From the IMG/VR virus record IMGVR_UViG_3300047560_000604, positions 1-64,000 of that record: 64,000 bases of DNA; one strand, written 5' to 3'. The notes beneath the pieces were generated by a model that was not told the DNA's origin, ran no database searches, and saw only the letters and a list, made by a program, of their open reading frames with translations. Both the position numbers and the translations under genes were made by a program. This DNA is from a virus. Shown here in pieces: positions 15,048-23,886 of this stretch (the first letter of the stretch is position 1; each line of letters opens with the position of its first letter).

Positions 15048-15072
15048 CAATAAATCAAAACCCTGTTATACT
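15044..15072 (+). promoter_or_regulatory. Sigma70-type promoter, leaderless class
   Basis: TTGACA (15044-15049), 17-nt spacer, TATACT (15067-15072), 6 nt, ATG 15079. It overlaps the stop codon of the Toprim gene. Confidence 0.8.
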
Positions 15073-15078
15073 TACAGT

Positions 15079-15494
15079 ATGGAAATCAAAATTGTTTCTC
15101 GTTCTAAACGGCGCAAAATTACTATTGACTTGACGACCAAATTCTTATGCAAAGAGTTGAAGTTGGAACGTAGTAAATTTTTGTTAACTATCTACACTAT
15201 GTCAGGATTGCGTAAGCATCAGGGTTATAATGGGGTAGTAGCACAAGTCGGTGAACGTGAAATGACAATGATGGTTGACAGTCGTTTGGGTGAAGGAGAC
15301 CTCATACAATGCGTTGCACATGAAATGGTTCACGTGAAACAAATTGCAAAAGGTCAACTTACTACGTAGTCTACCATGAGCGTCCTTGGGAACAAGAGGC
15401 TTTTAGTCGTGAACGTTTGCTTGCCGCACGTGCCCTTGCTTTTGCTGAAAAAGAAATGGGCAAGATGGTTAAAAAACTTGTAAAAAATGTTTGA
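15079..15494 (+). pseudogene. SprT-like metallopeptidase, disrupted by internal deletion/frameshift
   Basis: The first frame (15079-15369) gives a ~96-residue domain ending in the zinc motif HEMVHVKQIAKGQL, then a TAG. The -1 frame (15360-15494) continues with YHERPWEQEAFSRERLLAARAL, the conserved W-E-x-E-A third-ligand region of the same family. Relatives that I recall carry roughly 15-20 more residues between the two parts, so an out-of-frame internal deletion is likely. No convincing slippery heptamer is seen in the overlap 15324-15369. Possible sequencing error cannot be excluded. Confidence 0.65.
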
Positions 15495-15519
15495 CAAAAA
15501 ATCCAACATAGCATACAAT
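15491..15519 (+). promoter_or_regulatory. Sigma70-type promoter for the MoxR ATPase
   Basis: TTGACA, 17-nt spacer, TACAAT (15514-15519), then a ~38-nt leader with CAGGAG before ATG 15564. Confidence 0.75.
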
Positions 15520-15563
15520 ACAAATTCTGAAAAATTTCTCATCGCCAACAACAGGAGTTAATA

Positions 15564-16667
15564 ATGGCATCACCAGTCTCTGATAATCTCACTATCACTA
15601 GCACACAAGCCCGCAAAGCAATTATGCAGGCATTCAAAGTTAAACGTCCCGTATTTTTGTGGGGCCCTCCCGGTATCGGTAAATCTGAGGTTGTCGCAGA
15701 GATTGCCGCAGAAATGAATGGTCCCGTTATTGACTTGCGTATGGCTCAGATGGAACCCACTGACATTCGCGGTATCCCATTCTTCAACAAAGAGAATGGT
15801 AAGATGGACTGGGCTGAGCCAGTAGACTTGCCAAGCGCAGAGTTTGCGGCACAACATCCAGTTGTTGTATTGTTCCTCGATGAAATGAACTCAGCGCCCC
15901 CAGCAGTACAGGCAGCTGGTTATCAACTTATTCTTAACCGTCGTGTAGGTAAGTATCACTTGCCTGATAATGTCGTTATCGTTGCGGCAGGTAATCGTGA
16001 CAGCGACAAAGGTGTGACATATCGCATGCCAATGCCCCTCGCTAATCGTTTCGTTCACTTAGAAATGCGCCCTGACTTTGCATCTTGGCAAACATGGGCA
16101 GTGAACAATAACGTTCACAAAGACGTTGTTGGTTACTTGTCATTCGCTAAGAATGATATGTACGACTTTGATGCTAAGTCTAGCTCTCGTGCTTTTGCTA
16201 CACCTCGTTCATGGTGTTTCGTTTCTAACTTGCTTGATGACGAAGCTAACATGGATACTGACACACAATTCAACTTGGTGTCAGGTGCGATTGGTGAAGG
16301 TCTTGCAGTTAAGTTCATGGCTCACCGCAAAGTTGCAGGTAAGATGCCTGAGCCAAGCGATATCTTGTCAGGCAAAGTTAAAGACTTGCAAGTGAAAGAA
16401 ATTTCGGCAATGTATGCGTTGACTATTGCGATGTGTTACGAGTTGAAAGACAATATCAAAAACAAGACTGTTGATAACAAACAGTTCCACGTGATGGCTC
16501 AACACTTCTTTGACTACATGATGAACAACTTTGAAACTGAGTTGGTCGTTATGGGTGCTAAGATTGCTCTCAAGACTTATGAGTTGCCAATCGAACCAAG
16601 TCAACTTAAGAACTTTGACGAATTCCACAAGAAGTACGGCAAGTACATCGTGGAAGCAGGTAACTAA
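15564..16667 (+). CDS. MoxR-type AAA+ ATPase
   Basis: 367 residues. Walker A GPPGIGKS (34-41), Walker B VVLFLDEMNSA (~102-112), sensor-like VIVAAGNRDSDKG and the arginine-containing PMPLANRFVHLEM. MoxR ATPases act with VWA proteins as a chaperone or metal-insertion machine; a VWA/metallopeptidase-like partner follows directly at 16807. Substrate unknown. It has its own promoter and terminator, so the pair is separately transcribed. Confidence 0.9.
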   Translation: MASPVSDNLTITSTQARKAIMQAFKVKRPVFLWGPPGIGKSEVVAEIAAEMNGPVIDLRMAQMEPTDIRGIPFFNKENGKMDWAEPVDLPSAEFAAQHPVVVLFLDEMNSAPPAVQAAGYQLILNRRVGKYHLPDNVVIVAAGNRDSDKGVTYRMPMPLANRFVHLEMRPDFASWQTWAVNNNVHKDVVGYLSFAKNDMYDFDAKSSSRAFATPRSWCFVSNLLDDEANMDTDTQFNLVSGAIGEGLAVKFMAHRKVAGKMPEPSDILSGKVKDLQVKEISAMYALTIAMCYELKDNIKNKTVDNKQFHVMAQHFFDYMMNNFETELVVMGAKIALKTYELPIEPSQLKNFDEFHKKYGKYIVEAGN

Positions 16668-16670
16668 TTG

Positions 16671-16687
16671 GTCAACATAAAGTTGAC
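16671..16687 (+). repeat. Short hairpin after the MoxR gene
   Basis: GTCAAC-ataaa-GTTGAC, immediately downstream of the stop. No U-tract; may stabilise the mRNA 3' end before the true terminator. Confidence 0.4.
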
Positions 16688-16710
16688 TCCCTAGTGTCGC
16701 AAGGCACTTT

Positions 16711-16750
16711 TGGGTGAGGATAGTGTGAATATTCTCACCCATTTTTTATT
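16711..16750 (+). terminator. Rho-independent terminator after the MoxR gene
   Basis: TGGGTGAG (16711-16718) pairs with CTCACCCA (16734-16741), followed by TTTTTT. Confidence 0.8.
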
Positions 16751-16778
16751 TGACAATAAATTGAGATTAGTGTACAAT
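16750..16778 (+). promoter_or_regulatory. Sigma70-type promoter for the VWA protein
   Basis: TTGACA, 17-nt spacer, TACAAT (16773-16778). A short leader with AGAGG precedes ATG 16807. Confidence 0.75.
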
Positions 16779-16806
16779 TACTACATTAATTAACAGAGGT
16801 ATACAA

Positions 16807-18114
16807 ATGAGTGAAGTACTTGACAAAACAAAATCAAAGAAAAAGCGTTCTGCAAAATTTGAGAATCTTGTGGGCCCGATGGACAAAAACATTGACATGC
16901 AAGCCCGTGAGCGTTTGGTAACAGCACGTATTGGTTTGCTTTTGCGTCATTCATTCTTCGGTAATCTTGCTACTCGCATGACGTTGACAAACGCAGACGA
17001 ATGGTGCTCAACAGCCGCAACTGACGGCTTGAAATTCTATTACAACTCTCGCTTCATTATGATGTTGAAGCCTAAGGAAGTTGAATTCCTCGTAGGTCAC
17101 GAAGTGTTGCACGTTGTATATGACCACATGGGTCGCCGCAATCATCGTGATCCTCAAATCTGGAACATTGCCGACGACTACGCGGTTAACGCAGACTTGA
17201 AACGACACAAAGTGGGTCAATTCATCACCACAGTACCTTGTCTCTACGAACAAAAGTATGATGGCAAGCCAGCTGAGGAAATCTATGATGACTTGATGAA
17301 GAATGCCAAGAAGATTGATATCAACAGCTTAGTTGACCAATTGATTGATGACCACTTAGATGGTGACGAACAAGACGGTGAAGGTGATGACGGTGAAGGT
17401 GAAGGTAAAGACGGCAAAGGTAAGCCTAAGCGTCCCAAAATGTCACCTGAAGAACGTGAACGTGCCCGTCAAGAAATCAAACAAGCAATTATCAATGCGG
17501 CACAATCAGCAGAGGCAGGTTCATTGCCAAAAGGTGTTGAGCGTCTAGTACGTCAAGCAACTAACCCAGTCATGCCCTGGCGTGAATTGATTCAAACTAA
17601 CTTGACTAGTGCTATTCGTACTGACTACTCTTGGATGCGCCCATCACGCCGTTCTTGGCACATGGATGCAGTTATGCCCGGCATGACACCAGGCGAAGAG
17701 ATTGACGTAGTTGTTGCTATCGACATGTCAGGTTCTATTAGTAACAAACAAGCACAACAATTCTTGGGAGAAATCTCAGGCATGATGGAAGCGTTTGATG
17801 GTTATAAGGTTCATGTATTCTGTTTCGATACCGAAGTCTATAATCCACAAGATTTCACTAGCGAGAACATGGATACTATCGACAGTTACGAACCAGCAGG
17901 TGGCGGTGGTACTGACTTTGATGCTATCTTTGACTACTTGAAGCAAGTTGGTAACGTGCCAAAGCGTTTGATTTGTTTCACTGACGGATATCCCTGTGGT
18001 TCATGGGGTGACAAAGATTATTGCGATACTACATGGATCATTCATGGTGACCCTGATCCGAATCCCCCATTCGGTACATTCGCAATCTATGATGACCACA
18101 AGTCATCTAACTAA
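16807..18114 (+). CDS. DUF2201-type metallopeptidase-like/VWA protein
   Basis: 435 residues. The N-terminal domain carries GHEVLHVVYDH (HEVLH at 98-102), the zinc-binding motif of DUF2201-like putative metallopeptidases. A charged Asp/Glu/Gly/Lys linker lies at ~180-220. The C-terminal VWA-like domain has the MIDAS-type IDMSGSIS (~303-310), GGGGTDF and CFTDGYP. It pairs with the adjacent MoxR ATPase in the typical MoxR-VWA arrangement. Whether the peptidase site is active is not known. Confidence 0.88.
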   Translation: MSEVLDKTKSKKKRSAKFENLVGPMDKNIDMQARERLVTARIGLLLRHSFFGNLATRMTLTNADEWCSTAATDGLKFYYNSRFIMMLKPKEVEFLVGHEVLHVVYDHMGRRNHRDPQIWNIADDYAVNADLKRHKVGQFITTVPCLYEQKYDGKPAEEIYDDLMKNAKKIDINSLVDQLIDDHLDGDEQDGEGDDGEGEGKDGKGKPKRPKMSPEERERARQEIKQAIINAAQSAEAGSLPKGVERLVRQATNPVMPWRELIQTNLTSAIRTDYSWMRPSRRSWHMDAVMPGMTPGEEIDVVVAIDMSGSISNKQAQQFLGEISGMMEAFDGYKVHVFCFDTEVYNPQDFTSENMDTIDSYEPAGGGGTDFDAIFDYLKQVGNVPKRLICFTDGYPCGSWGDKDYCDTTWIIHGDPDPNPPFGTFAIYDDHKSSN

Positions 18115-18123
18115 GGAGCAATG

Positions 18124-18246
18124 ATGGAAGTATTGGGAGAAACAATCGGTACAATCGTACTTGTAAGTGTAGTGGGTGGTATCATATACGCCTTCTATCG
18201 CATATTGAAATATATGCTTGATGGTATTAAGGGTAGTGACGATTGA
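18124..18246 (+). CDS. Small single-span membrane protein
   Basis: 40 residues: MEVLGETIGTIVLVSVVGG... with one transmembrane helix (~7-26) and a basic stretch after it. AAGGAG at 18113-18118 fits ATG 18124 better than ATG 18121. Stop overlaps the TTG of the next gene. Confidence 0.6.
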   Translation: MEVLGETIGTIVLVSVVGGIIYAFYRILKYMLDGIKGSDD

Positions 18247-18464
18247 TTTATGAGAGTCCAGACGGGGGTAAGACAGTTTACTCCCGTCGCCCCGGCGAAA
18301 CGGAGAGAACATTGATTCACGAAAGTACTGAAGTGCGGGCTAGAAACCGATGGGCTAAGTTTGCAAACATCTTACATCTTGCAGAGACAGAACCTGCGCT
18401 TGATGATGCAGTCAAGAAAGTGGAAATGCTTTACGCATTGTTAAAGGATAATGATGGAAGTTAA
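18243..18464 (+). CDS. Conserved small phage protein (IYESPDGGKTVY)
   Basis: 73 residues starting at a TTG that overlaps the upstream TGA (TTGA). The N-terminal MIYESPDGGKTVYSRRPG is a motif common in T4-like phages; no function is known. No upstream ATG is available in frame. Confidence 0.65.
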   Translation: MIYESPDGGKTVYSRRPGETERTLIHESTEVRARNRWAKFANILHLAETEPALDDAVKKVEMLYALLKDNDGS

Positions 18465-18711
18465 TCCTTCAGTTTGGTATGGTACACGTGAGTTGCCCGA
18501 TGTGCCACCTCACTTTATAAAAACATCAGCACCAGTTACAAGTGAATCACTATTTTGGGTAAAGTCAAAATTAGTAGGTAGATATTCTGTGTACATCGTG
18601 CCTATCACCCTATCATCTAGGACACTCACTGATTCGGGCAATACAGTTATGTATTTTGAGAATCCAGGTGAAGCAATGATGTATGAATTGCGTTGGTCCG
18701 GAAGTAAATAA
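18451..18711 (+). CDS. LRW-family small protein
   Basis: 86 residues from ATG 18451 (or 18454), overlapping the upstream gene by 14 nt, with AAAGGA upstream. The end VMYFENPGEAMMYELRW matches the C-terminal signature of the tandem family at 45-52 kb. Confidence 0.7.
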   Translation: MMEVNPSVWYGTRELPDVPPHFIKTSAPVTSESLFWVKSKLVGRYSVYIVPITLSSRTLTDSGNTVMYFENPGEAMMYELRWSGSK

Positions 18712-18765
18712 ATTTCGTCACTGAAAACTCACATTAAATATGTATACCCTTAAGGAGATATTAAT

Positions 18766-19458
18766 ATGAGTTTTTTACGACACGTAGGTAAGATTGGCGA
18801 CCGCAAAGTCGCTATCATTTTCAGAGAAGTACCTGGCGAGCCGCACATGTGCTTGGTGACATACACTGAGACATTAAACATGCACGTTCACGATCCATTG
18901 ATGAAGTGTATTGAGAGTCAAATTGGACAGAGCGCAGAGAATCTAGCTGACGCACTAAATCGCTCTTACACTAAGGACGGTAAAATCATTTTACAAGTTT
19001 TACACGCTGAAGGTTTGATGAAGAAAGTCCAAACTGGTCAAGTTGTTGTCACACCAAATAGCAACACTAGAATCAAACTTGATGAATTGAACAAAATCTT
19101 AGACGAAATGCAACAAGGTGAAAACGCAGTTAAGCGTTTAGCTGAAATGGATGCAAGTCGTGGCTTACAAGATCCAGTTGATGTTGCACGTAGAATGCGC
19201 GGTGAACCCACAGCACAACCATCACAACCAGTAACAGGTATTCCTGATGCAAATGGTATCATGGGTGATTCTGCTCTAGCTAATAACTTGTTGCAACAAG
19301 CACAACGTATGACAGCAGAAGCAAAAGGCTTATTGGCTGAAAGCGCAAGATTAGAACAACAAGCTAATGAAATGTTAGGTGTGCCAGTCGCTACACAAAC
19401 TACTGCACCGGTTGCTAAAAAGCGTGGTCGTCCAGCGAAAGTAAAAGTTCCTGCATAA
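18766..19458 (+). CDS. Conserved phage protein with AT-hook-like tail
   Basis: 230 residues with TAAGGAG upstream. An N-terminal domain (~1-110: VGKIGDRKVAIIFREVPGEP, MHVHDPLMKCIES) is followed by a helical coiled-coil region (~165-205, AQRMTAEAKGLLAESARLEQQ). The basic end AKKRGRPAKVK resembles an AT-hook (RGRP). I recognise the N-terminal domain from T4-like phages; function unknown, DNA binding is plausible. Confidence 0.75.
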   Translation: MSFLRHVGKIGDRKVAIIFREVPGEPHMCLVTYTETLNMHVHDPLMKCIESQIGQSAENLADALNRSYTKDGKIILQVLHAEGLMKKVQTGQVVVTPNSNTRIKLDELNKILDEMQQGENAVKRLAEMDASRGLQDPVDVARRMRGEPTAQPSQPVTGIPDANGIMGDSALANNLLQQAQRMTAEAKGLLAESARLEQQANEMLGVPVATQTTAPVAKKRGRPAKVKVPA

Positions 19459-19465
19459 GTACTAG

Positions 19466-19762
19466 ATGACACCTGAATACCTAAGTAAATGGGAACATAT
19501 CTTAGAAGATATTGATAAGCATAAAGTTCCCGTTCAATTCATTAAAAAAATCGTAGTACGGATGGTTGGTAAGAAACAACATACTATCAACATTCAAAAC
19601 TTGTTGAAACAAGGTTTGGCACCGGAAGAGATTGAAGAAGTAGTTTCTCGCAAACTACACGAGCTTGATCCTTTAATTACAAGTTTCGAGTTCATCCTTA
19701 ATGTAGAAAGTATAGCAGAGACAGTACAACCTGAAACTGATAAAATATTGAATAGATTATGA
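19466..19762 (+). CDS. Conserved hypothetical phage protein
   Basis: 98 residues, mainly helical (YLSKWEHILEDIDKHKVPVQFIKKIVVR, LLKQGLAPEEIEEVV). No Shine-Dalgarno; a CATAAGTA box ends 4 nt before the ATG but also contains the stop of the upstream gene. The end overlaps the DHFR start (ATGA). Function unknown. Confidence 0.7.
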   Translation: MTPEYLSKWEHILEDIDKHKVPVQFIKKIVVRMVGKKQHTINIQNLLKQGLAPEEIEEVVSRKLHELDPLITSFEFILNVESIAETVQPETDKILNRL

Positions 19763-20202
19763 AGTTGATTATAGCCTTTGATCCTAAAGGAGGAATTGGT
19801 TATCAAGGAAGATTGCCCTGGGATAAACTCCAGGGCGATTTACCAAGATTCAAGGAGTTGACGACAAATAAGATTGTACTTATGGGCCGCAACACTTGGG
19901 ATTCTCTACCAAAGAAACCTCTACCAAACAGAACTAACTGGGTGAAGAGTTCACGCCCTATAGATGATATTACAAATCCAAGCGATGATAAGATTGCACA
20001 AGATAAAGATGTGTGGCTTATCGGTGGCGCCAAGATGATTGAAAGTTATTGGGATTACATTGACGAGATACATGCGTCAAGAACTTTATCCGAATACACT
20101 TGCGATACGTTCATAGATTTAGTAAAATTAGAAAACGAATTCATGTGCTGGTTTAAAGAAGACTTAGCCGACCATTCGTATGAAATTTGGAAAAGAAAAT
20201 GA
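19759..20202 (+). CDS. folA: Dihydrofolate reductase
   Basis: 147 residues. MKLIIAFDPKGGIGYQGRLPW (substrate and cofactor loop), IVLMGRNTWDSLP and DVWLIGGAKMIESY are all diagnostic. It reduces dihydrofolate to tetrahydrofolate with NADPH, regenerating the cofactor used by the thymidylate synthase it overlaps (ATGA). T4 has the same pairing (frd-td). Confidence 0.95.
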   Translation: MKLIIAFDPKGGIGYQGRLPWDKLQGDLPRFKELTTNKIVLMGRNTWDSLPKKPLPNRTNWVKSSRPIDDITNPSDDKIAQDKDVWLIGGAKMIESYWDYIDEIHASRTLSEYTCDTFIDLVKLENEFMCWFKEDLADHSYEIWKRK

Positions 20203-21110
20203 AACAGTACTTAGATTTATTACAAGATATTTTAGATAACGGAGAAATAAAAGATGACCGAACTGGCGTGGGCACCATTAGTGTTTTTGGACGTAATCTT
20301 CGCTTTGATTTGCGTAGGGGCTTTCCAGCCGTCACAACTAAGAAGTTGGCTTGGCGTGCTTGCAAGGGTGAACTTCTTTGGTTCCTTGAAGGATCAAATG
20401 ACGAAAGACGCCTCGCAGAAATTACGCATGGAACCTCAGACGGTACAGTTACAATCTGGACGCCCAATGCGCTTGCTCCGTATTGGAAGCCTAAGGCGAA
20501 ATTCGAAGGCGACTTGGGTCGTGTCTATGGGGTACAGTGGCGCCACTGGCAAACACCGATTGAACATAAGCAAGAAACATTTAAAGATGAATTCGGCAAT
20601 CAATACAACAGGGGCGGGGCGTACCATGTCAAAGAGACGGATCAAATCAAGAACCTCATCGAGGGCTTGAAGAAAGATCCTAACGGACGTAGACACATTA
20701 TCAATGCGTGGAACACAGGTGAGCTAGACCAAATGGCTTTACCACCATGTCACGTTATGTCGCAATTCTATGTAAACAAGAACAATGAACTTAGTTGCCA
20801 CATGTATCAACGAAGTGTTGATGTGTTTTTGGGATTACCGTTCAATATTGCAAGCTATGCGTTGTTAACTCACCTGATTGCACAAGTATGCGGTATGGGA
20901 GTTGCTGAATTGATTATCTCCACCGGTGATACTCATATCTATCAGAACCACTTAGATCAAGTAAAAGAACAATTGCAACGTGAACCATTAGCACCACCAA
21001 CGTTAGTGTTGAATCCTACGGTCACTGATATATTTGGCTTTATGATGAACGACATTGTATTGAATGATTACAAGTCTATGGACTCTATCAAAGCACAGAT
21101 GGCAGTGTAA
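20199..21110 (+). CDS. thyA: Thymidylate synthase
   Basis: 303 residues from ATG 20199, which overlaps the DHFR stop; an upstream in-frame start at 20187 is rejected. DDRTGVGTISVFG, GRVYGVQWRHW, catalytic Cys184 in LPPCHVMSQFYV, QRSVDVFLGLPFNIASY and GDTHIYQNH cover the whole family pattern. It converts dUMP to dTMP for phage DNA synthesis. Confidence 0.97.
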   Translation: MKQYLDLLQDILDNGEIKDDRTGVGTISVFGRNLRFDLRRGFPAVTTKKLAWRACKGELLWFLEGSNDERRLAEITHGTSDGTVTIWTPNALAPYWKPKAKFEGDLGRVYGVQWRHWQTPIEHKQETFKDEFGNQYNRGGAYHVKETDQIKNLIEGLKKDPNGRRHIINAWNTGELDQMALPPCHVMSQFYVNKNNELSCHMYQRSVDVFLGLPFNIASYALLTHLIAQVCGMGVAELIISTGDTHIYQNHLDQVKEQLQREPLAPPTLVLNPTVTDIFGFMMNDIVLNDYKSMDSIKAQMAV

Positions 21111-21346
21111 TGCAGTACTTGGTTAAAAAAATCAGGATGAGCGATGTGGAAGATCCTGATCTGATGGTGTCGCAACCTATATATGAGTGGCAACAAACAG
21201 ATGCTGGTAAGTATGTAATGGCTAACAGCAAGCCTGAACCCATGTGGACTAGGACCGTTGACGCAACGACATATGGGTACTTGTATTTGATACATGCAGA
21301 GTTTACACCAGAGCAAATAACATATTATAAGTTGAAATTCGAATGA
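21110..21346 (+). CDS. LRW-family small protein
   Basis: 78 residues, starting in a TAATG overlap. The end YLYLIHAEFTPEQITYYKLKFE fits the family pattern (strand, acidic turn, helix, aromatic-x-L-[RK]-[WF]). Stop overlaps the epimerase ATG. Confidence 0.65.
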   Translation: MQYLVKKIRMSDVEDPDLMVSQPIYEWQQTDAGKYVMANSKPEPMWTRTVDATTYGYLYLIHAEFTPEQITYYKLKFE

Positions 21347-22305
21347 ACATTTTAGTAACAGGCGGAATGGGATTGATCGGTCATAACGTTGTTAAACGTT
21401 TACAGGACCAAGGTCATCAAGTATCAATCATTGATAATCAAACTAACTACGGTATTATCCCGCAAGACCAAATTGACTATCTCTTATCAGAACGAAAGAA
21501 GAAGATTCAATTAGGGGACTTCATTTATACTGCTGATATTTCAGACGCACGAAAAGTGAGTTCTATCTTCCATATTGAAGAACCTGAGATTGTAATTCAC
21601 TGTGCTAGTTTCCCTAGACAGAAGGTAGTTAACGCTGATCCGGCGATGGGTAGTCGTGTTATGAGTGAAGGGTTGCTCAACTTACTGGAATCTAGTAAAA
21701 ACTATGATGTTCGCAAGTTCATCTATATCAGTTCGTCAATGGTATATGGTGATTTTAAAGACGATGTGAAAGAAGACTATGACTGCAAACCACAAGGACA
21801 GTACGGAATCCTCAAGCTGGCAGGCGAAGCACTTGTCAAAGATTATAGCCGTCGTGACAATCTTAATTATACTATTATACGCCCCTCTGCTGTATACGGC
21901 CCACTTGACGTGGAAGACCGAGTCATCAGCAAGTTCATTCTCAACGCAATGCGTGGATTGCCTATCAGAGTTAACGGAGCAAACGAGACTCTTGACTTCA
22001 CGTATGTCGAAGACGCAGCAGATGGAATCGTTGCCGCAGCCCTCTCAGACAATACCGACAACAGAACCTACAACATCACCAAGTCGCACTCTCATACCTT
22101 ACTTGATGCTGCTACTCTAGCAGTAAAGATAGTCGGTAAGGGCGAGATTATAGTGGGTGACAGAGACTTAGACTTCCCTAGTAGGGGAGCATTGAACATT
22201 GATGCTGCCAGACGAGACTTTGATTTTGACCCCAAAGTTGATGTAGAAGAAGGCTTTAAAATTTACTATGATTGGCTAAAGGACTCTACATACTTTAATA
22301 AATAA
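21343..22305 (+). CDS. NAD-dependent epimerase/dehydratase (extended SDR)
   Basis: 320 residues. TGGMGLIG (6-13) is the Rossmann nucleotide-binding motif; SSSMVYG and the Y154-x3-K158 pair (QYGILK) form the catalytic site; RPSAVYGP and DFTYVEDAADG are family hallmarks. Likely a nucleotide-sugar epimerase or dehydratase feeding glycan synthesis with the glycosyltransferases. Substrate not predictable. Confidence 0.9.
   Translation: MNILVTGGMGLIGHNVVKRLQDQGHQVSIIDNQTNYGIIPQDQIDYLLSERKKKIQLGDFIYTADISDARKVSSIFHIEEPEIVIHCASFPRQKVVNADPAMGSRVMSEGLLNLLESSKNYDVRKFIYISSSMVYGDFKDDVKEDYDCKPQGQYGILKLAGEALVKDYSRRDNLNYTIIRPSAVYGPLDVEDRVISKFILNAMRGLPIRVNGANETLDFTYVEDAADGIVAAALSDNTDNRTYNITKSHSHTLLDAATLAVKIVGKGEIIVGDRDLDFPSRGALNIDAARRDFDFDPKVDVEEGFKIYYDWLKDSTYFNK
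22297..22304 (+). promoter_or_regulatory. Late promoter AATAAATA, leaderless class
   Basis: AATAAATA, then 5 nt (agagt) and ATG 22310. It overlaps the end of the epimerase gene. Confidence 0.5.
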
Positions 22306-22309
22306 GAGT

Positions 22310-22738
22310 ATGTTCATCTTTGAAGTCACACCCAACTGGATATTCCACTCGTTATTCTATCTTAGTATAGTTTCAATCATTCTTGGCTTTGTTTTCGGCA
22401 AAGCCAAGTTGATAAAACAATATGCCTTGATGCTGAAAATTTCGGGCATTATTGGATTTGCCGTATCTACATTCTTAGAAGGTGCATTATACGATTATAA
22501 CACAATGCAAGCTAGGATTGAAGAAGCTAAACAGCAAACAGCCGAGTATGAGCAAAAGAACAAAGAGTTGAATGACAAGTTAGCTAAGAAAGCTACAGTG
22601 ACTAAAGAAAAGATTAAGGTCAAGAAAGAGTATGTTACTCGTTACATTGACCGCGAAGTTAAGAAATACGACAATACATGTGTGATTCCGAAGCCGTTCG
22701 TTGATGCACATAATCAATCAGCGGAGAGAGCAAAATGA
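22310..22738 (+). CDS. Inner-membrane spanin (Rz-like)
   Basis: 142 residues. Two hydrophobic segments (~12-30 and ~40-57) precede a long coiled coil (~65-120, rich in K/E: ARIEEAKQQTAEYEQKNKE). The end CVIPKPFVDAHNQSAERAK matches Rz-type C-termini. Followed with an ATGA overlap by a lipoprotein that would be the outer-membrane partner. Together they fuse the inner and outer membranes at lysis. Two spans rather than one is unusual. Confidence 0.75.
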   Translation: MFIFEVTPNWIFHSLFYLSIVSIILGFVFGKAKLIKQYALMLKISGIIGFAVSTFLEGALYDYNTMQARIEEAKQQTAEYEQKNKELNDKLAKKATVTKEKIKVKKEYVTRYIDREVKKYDNTCVIPKPFVDAHNQSAERAK

Positions 22739-23049
22739 AGCACAATGATCCAAAACAAATCATAAAGTCTATGATGGGCTTTGTAATGGTTCTGTTGTTA
22801 GTTGTATTCATATTGACAGGTTGCACAACTCCACCAGTCATCCCTAAGTTCCCCGAAGCACCCACTAAGGCTGGAGCAATGGAACAATGCCCCGACCTAA
22901 AGAAACTTCAAGACGGGGCAAAATTAAGTGATGTTAGTCAAACTATCAACATCAACTATTCAACCTATTACGAATGTGCTGTAAAGGCAGACATATGGAT
23001 TGAATGGTATAACATCAACAAAATCAACTACGAAAAGATCGGCAAGTAA
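22735..23049 (+). CDS. Outer-membrane lipoprotein spanin (Rz1-like)
   Basis: 104 residues with an N-terminal hydrophobic segment (~13-28) ending in the lipobox LTGC (Cys ~31), then a Pro-rich stretch TTPPVIPKFPEAPTK. Position directly after the coiled-coil membrane protein supports an o-spanin role. Confidence 0.75.
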   Translation: MKHNDPKQIIKSMMGFVMVLLLVVFILTGCTTPPVIPKFPEAPTKAGAMEQCPDLKKLQDGAKLSDVSQTININYSTYYECAVKADIWIEWYNINKINYEKIGK

Positions 23050-23865
23050 TTACTCTGCCGCACCCTTACACTTAGCACGTTTAGCGTTAGTCAACTGACC
23101 AAAGTCTACTTTCCATTCAGTACCGGGAGCTAACTCTTTAGCATTGCCCGGGAACTTAAAGCGTACACCAGCTTCTTGTTGAACCTGAGCAATCGGAGCA
23201 CGGAACTTAGTCAAATCATTTCCTAAATTCACGTATGGTTTAGTGTGCGGGAATCTCCAAGCTGCAACTTCACCTGTTTGATTGTTGATTACGACTTTGT
23301 AATAAGCGTGAGGGATAATGATCCCCTTGAATGACTCATCACCAGCGCCATACATAGCTCCAACGTATATCGTATAGCTTTGGTTCGTTTGTACTGCCCA
23401 ACCACGCACTGAAGTTTCCAGTAACTTCCAAATTCCACGGTTTAGACTTCCATGCTGCGGATACATGTTTGTCATTAAAAAACTCTCATATTCCACCATC
23501 TGATTGTAGGATAGGTCGCCATCCGGTGCCGCGTGTCCCTTGTCGTATCCTGTACCAGCATAGTCATCAGGTCTTGCACCTGTGCCATTTAAAGACTGGT
23601 CAGCCACGAAGGCGTTTGTTCTAGGAAAGCAACCTAATGCGTTTTCCGGCTTCAATGTATATGCTACGTAAACCGGAATTTTAACTGGTGCGTCATAAGC
23701 GACTAGATAGCCCTCACGGCATATAGCCTGTGCTTGACGCTGAGTTTCAGCAAATCCATATGGACTGTGAACTTGACATTGTTGTACGGGTAACGGGGCT
23801 CTTTGGTCCCATGCTTGAGCGGATGCTGATACAACTAACAGCAATCCTAATAGAAATTTGTGCAT
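23050..23865 (-). CDS. Secreted DNA/RNA non-specific endonuclease
   Basis: 271 residues with a Sec signal peptide (MHKFLLGLLLVVSASAQA, likely cleavage near 18). YDKGHAAPDGDL is the DRGH-like catalytic motif of NucA/EndA-type nucleases, with LTNMYPQ and the downstream Asn-rich helix. It should act in the periplasm or outside the cell. It could degrade DNA of superinfecting phages or released host DNA. Late box CATAAATA and AAGGAG precede it; it converges on the spanin genes. Confidence 0.88.
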   Translation of the reverse strand: MHKFLLGLLLVVSASAQAWDQRAPLPVQQCQVHSPYGFAETQRQAQAICREGYLVAYDAPVKIPVYVAYTLKPENALGCFPRTNAFVADQSLNGTGARPDDYAGTGYDKGHAAPDGDLSYNQMVEYESFLMTNMYPQHGSLNRGIWKLLETSVRGWAVQTNQSYTIYVGAMYGAGDESFKGIIIPHAYYKVVINNQTGEVAAWRFPHTKPYVNLGNDLTKFRAPIAQVQQEAGVRFKFPGNAKELAPGTEWKVDFGQLTNAKRAKCKGAAE

Positions 23866-23886
23866 AAATGCTCCTTAATATACGTA

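Noticed and set aside
15324-15369. Programmed -1 frameshift in the metallopeptidase gene
   Set aside because: No canonical slippery heptamer is present in the overlap, and the family middle segment seems to be missing, which a frameshift alone would not explain.
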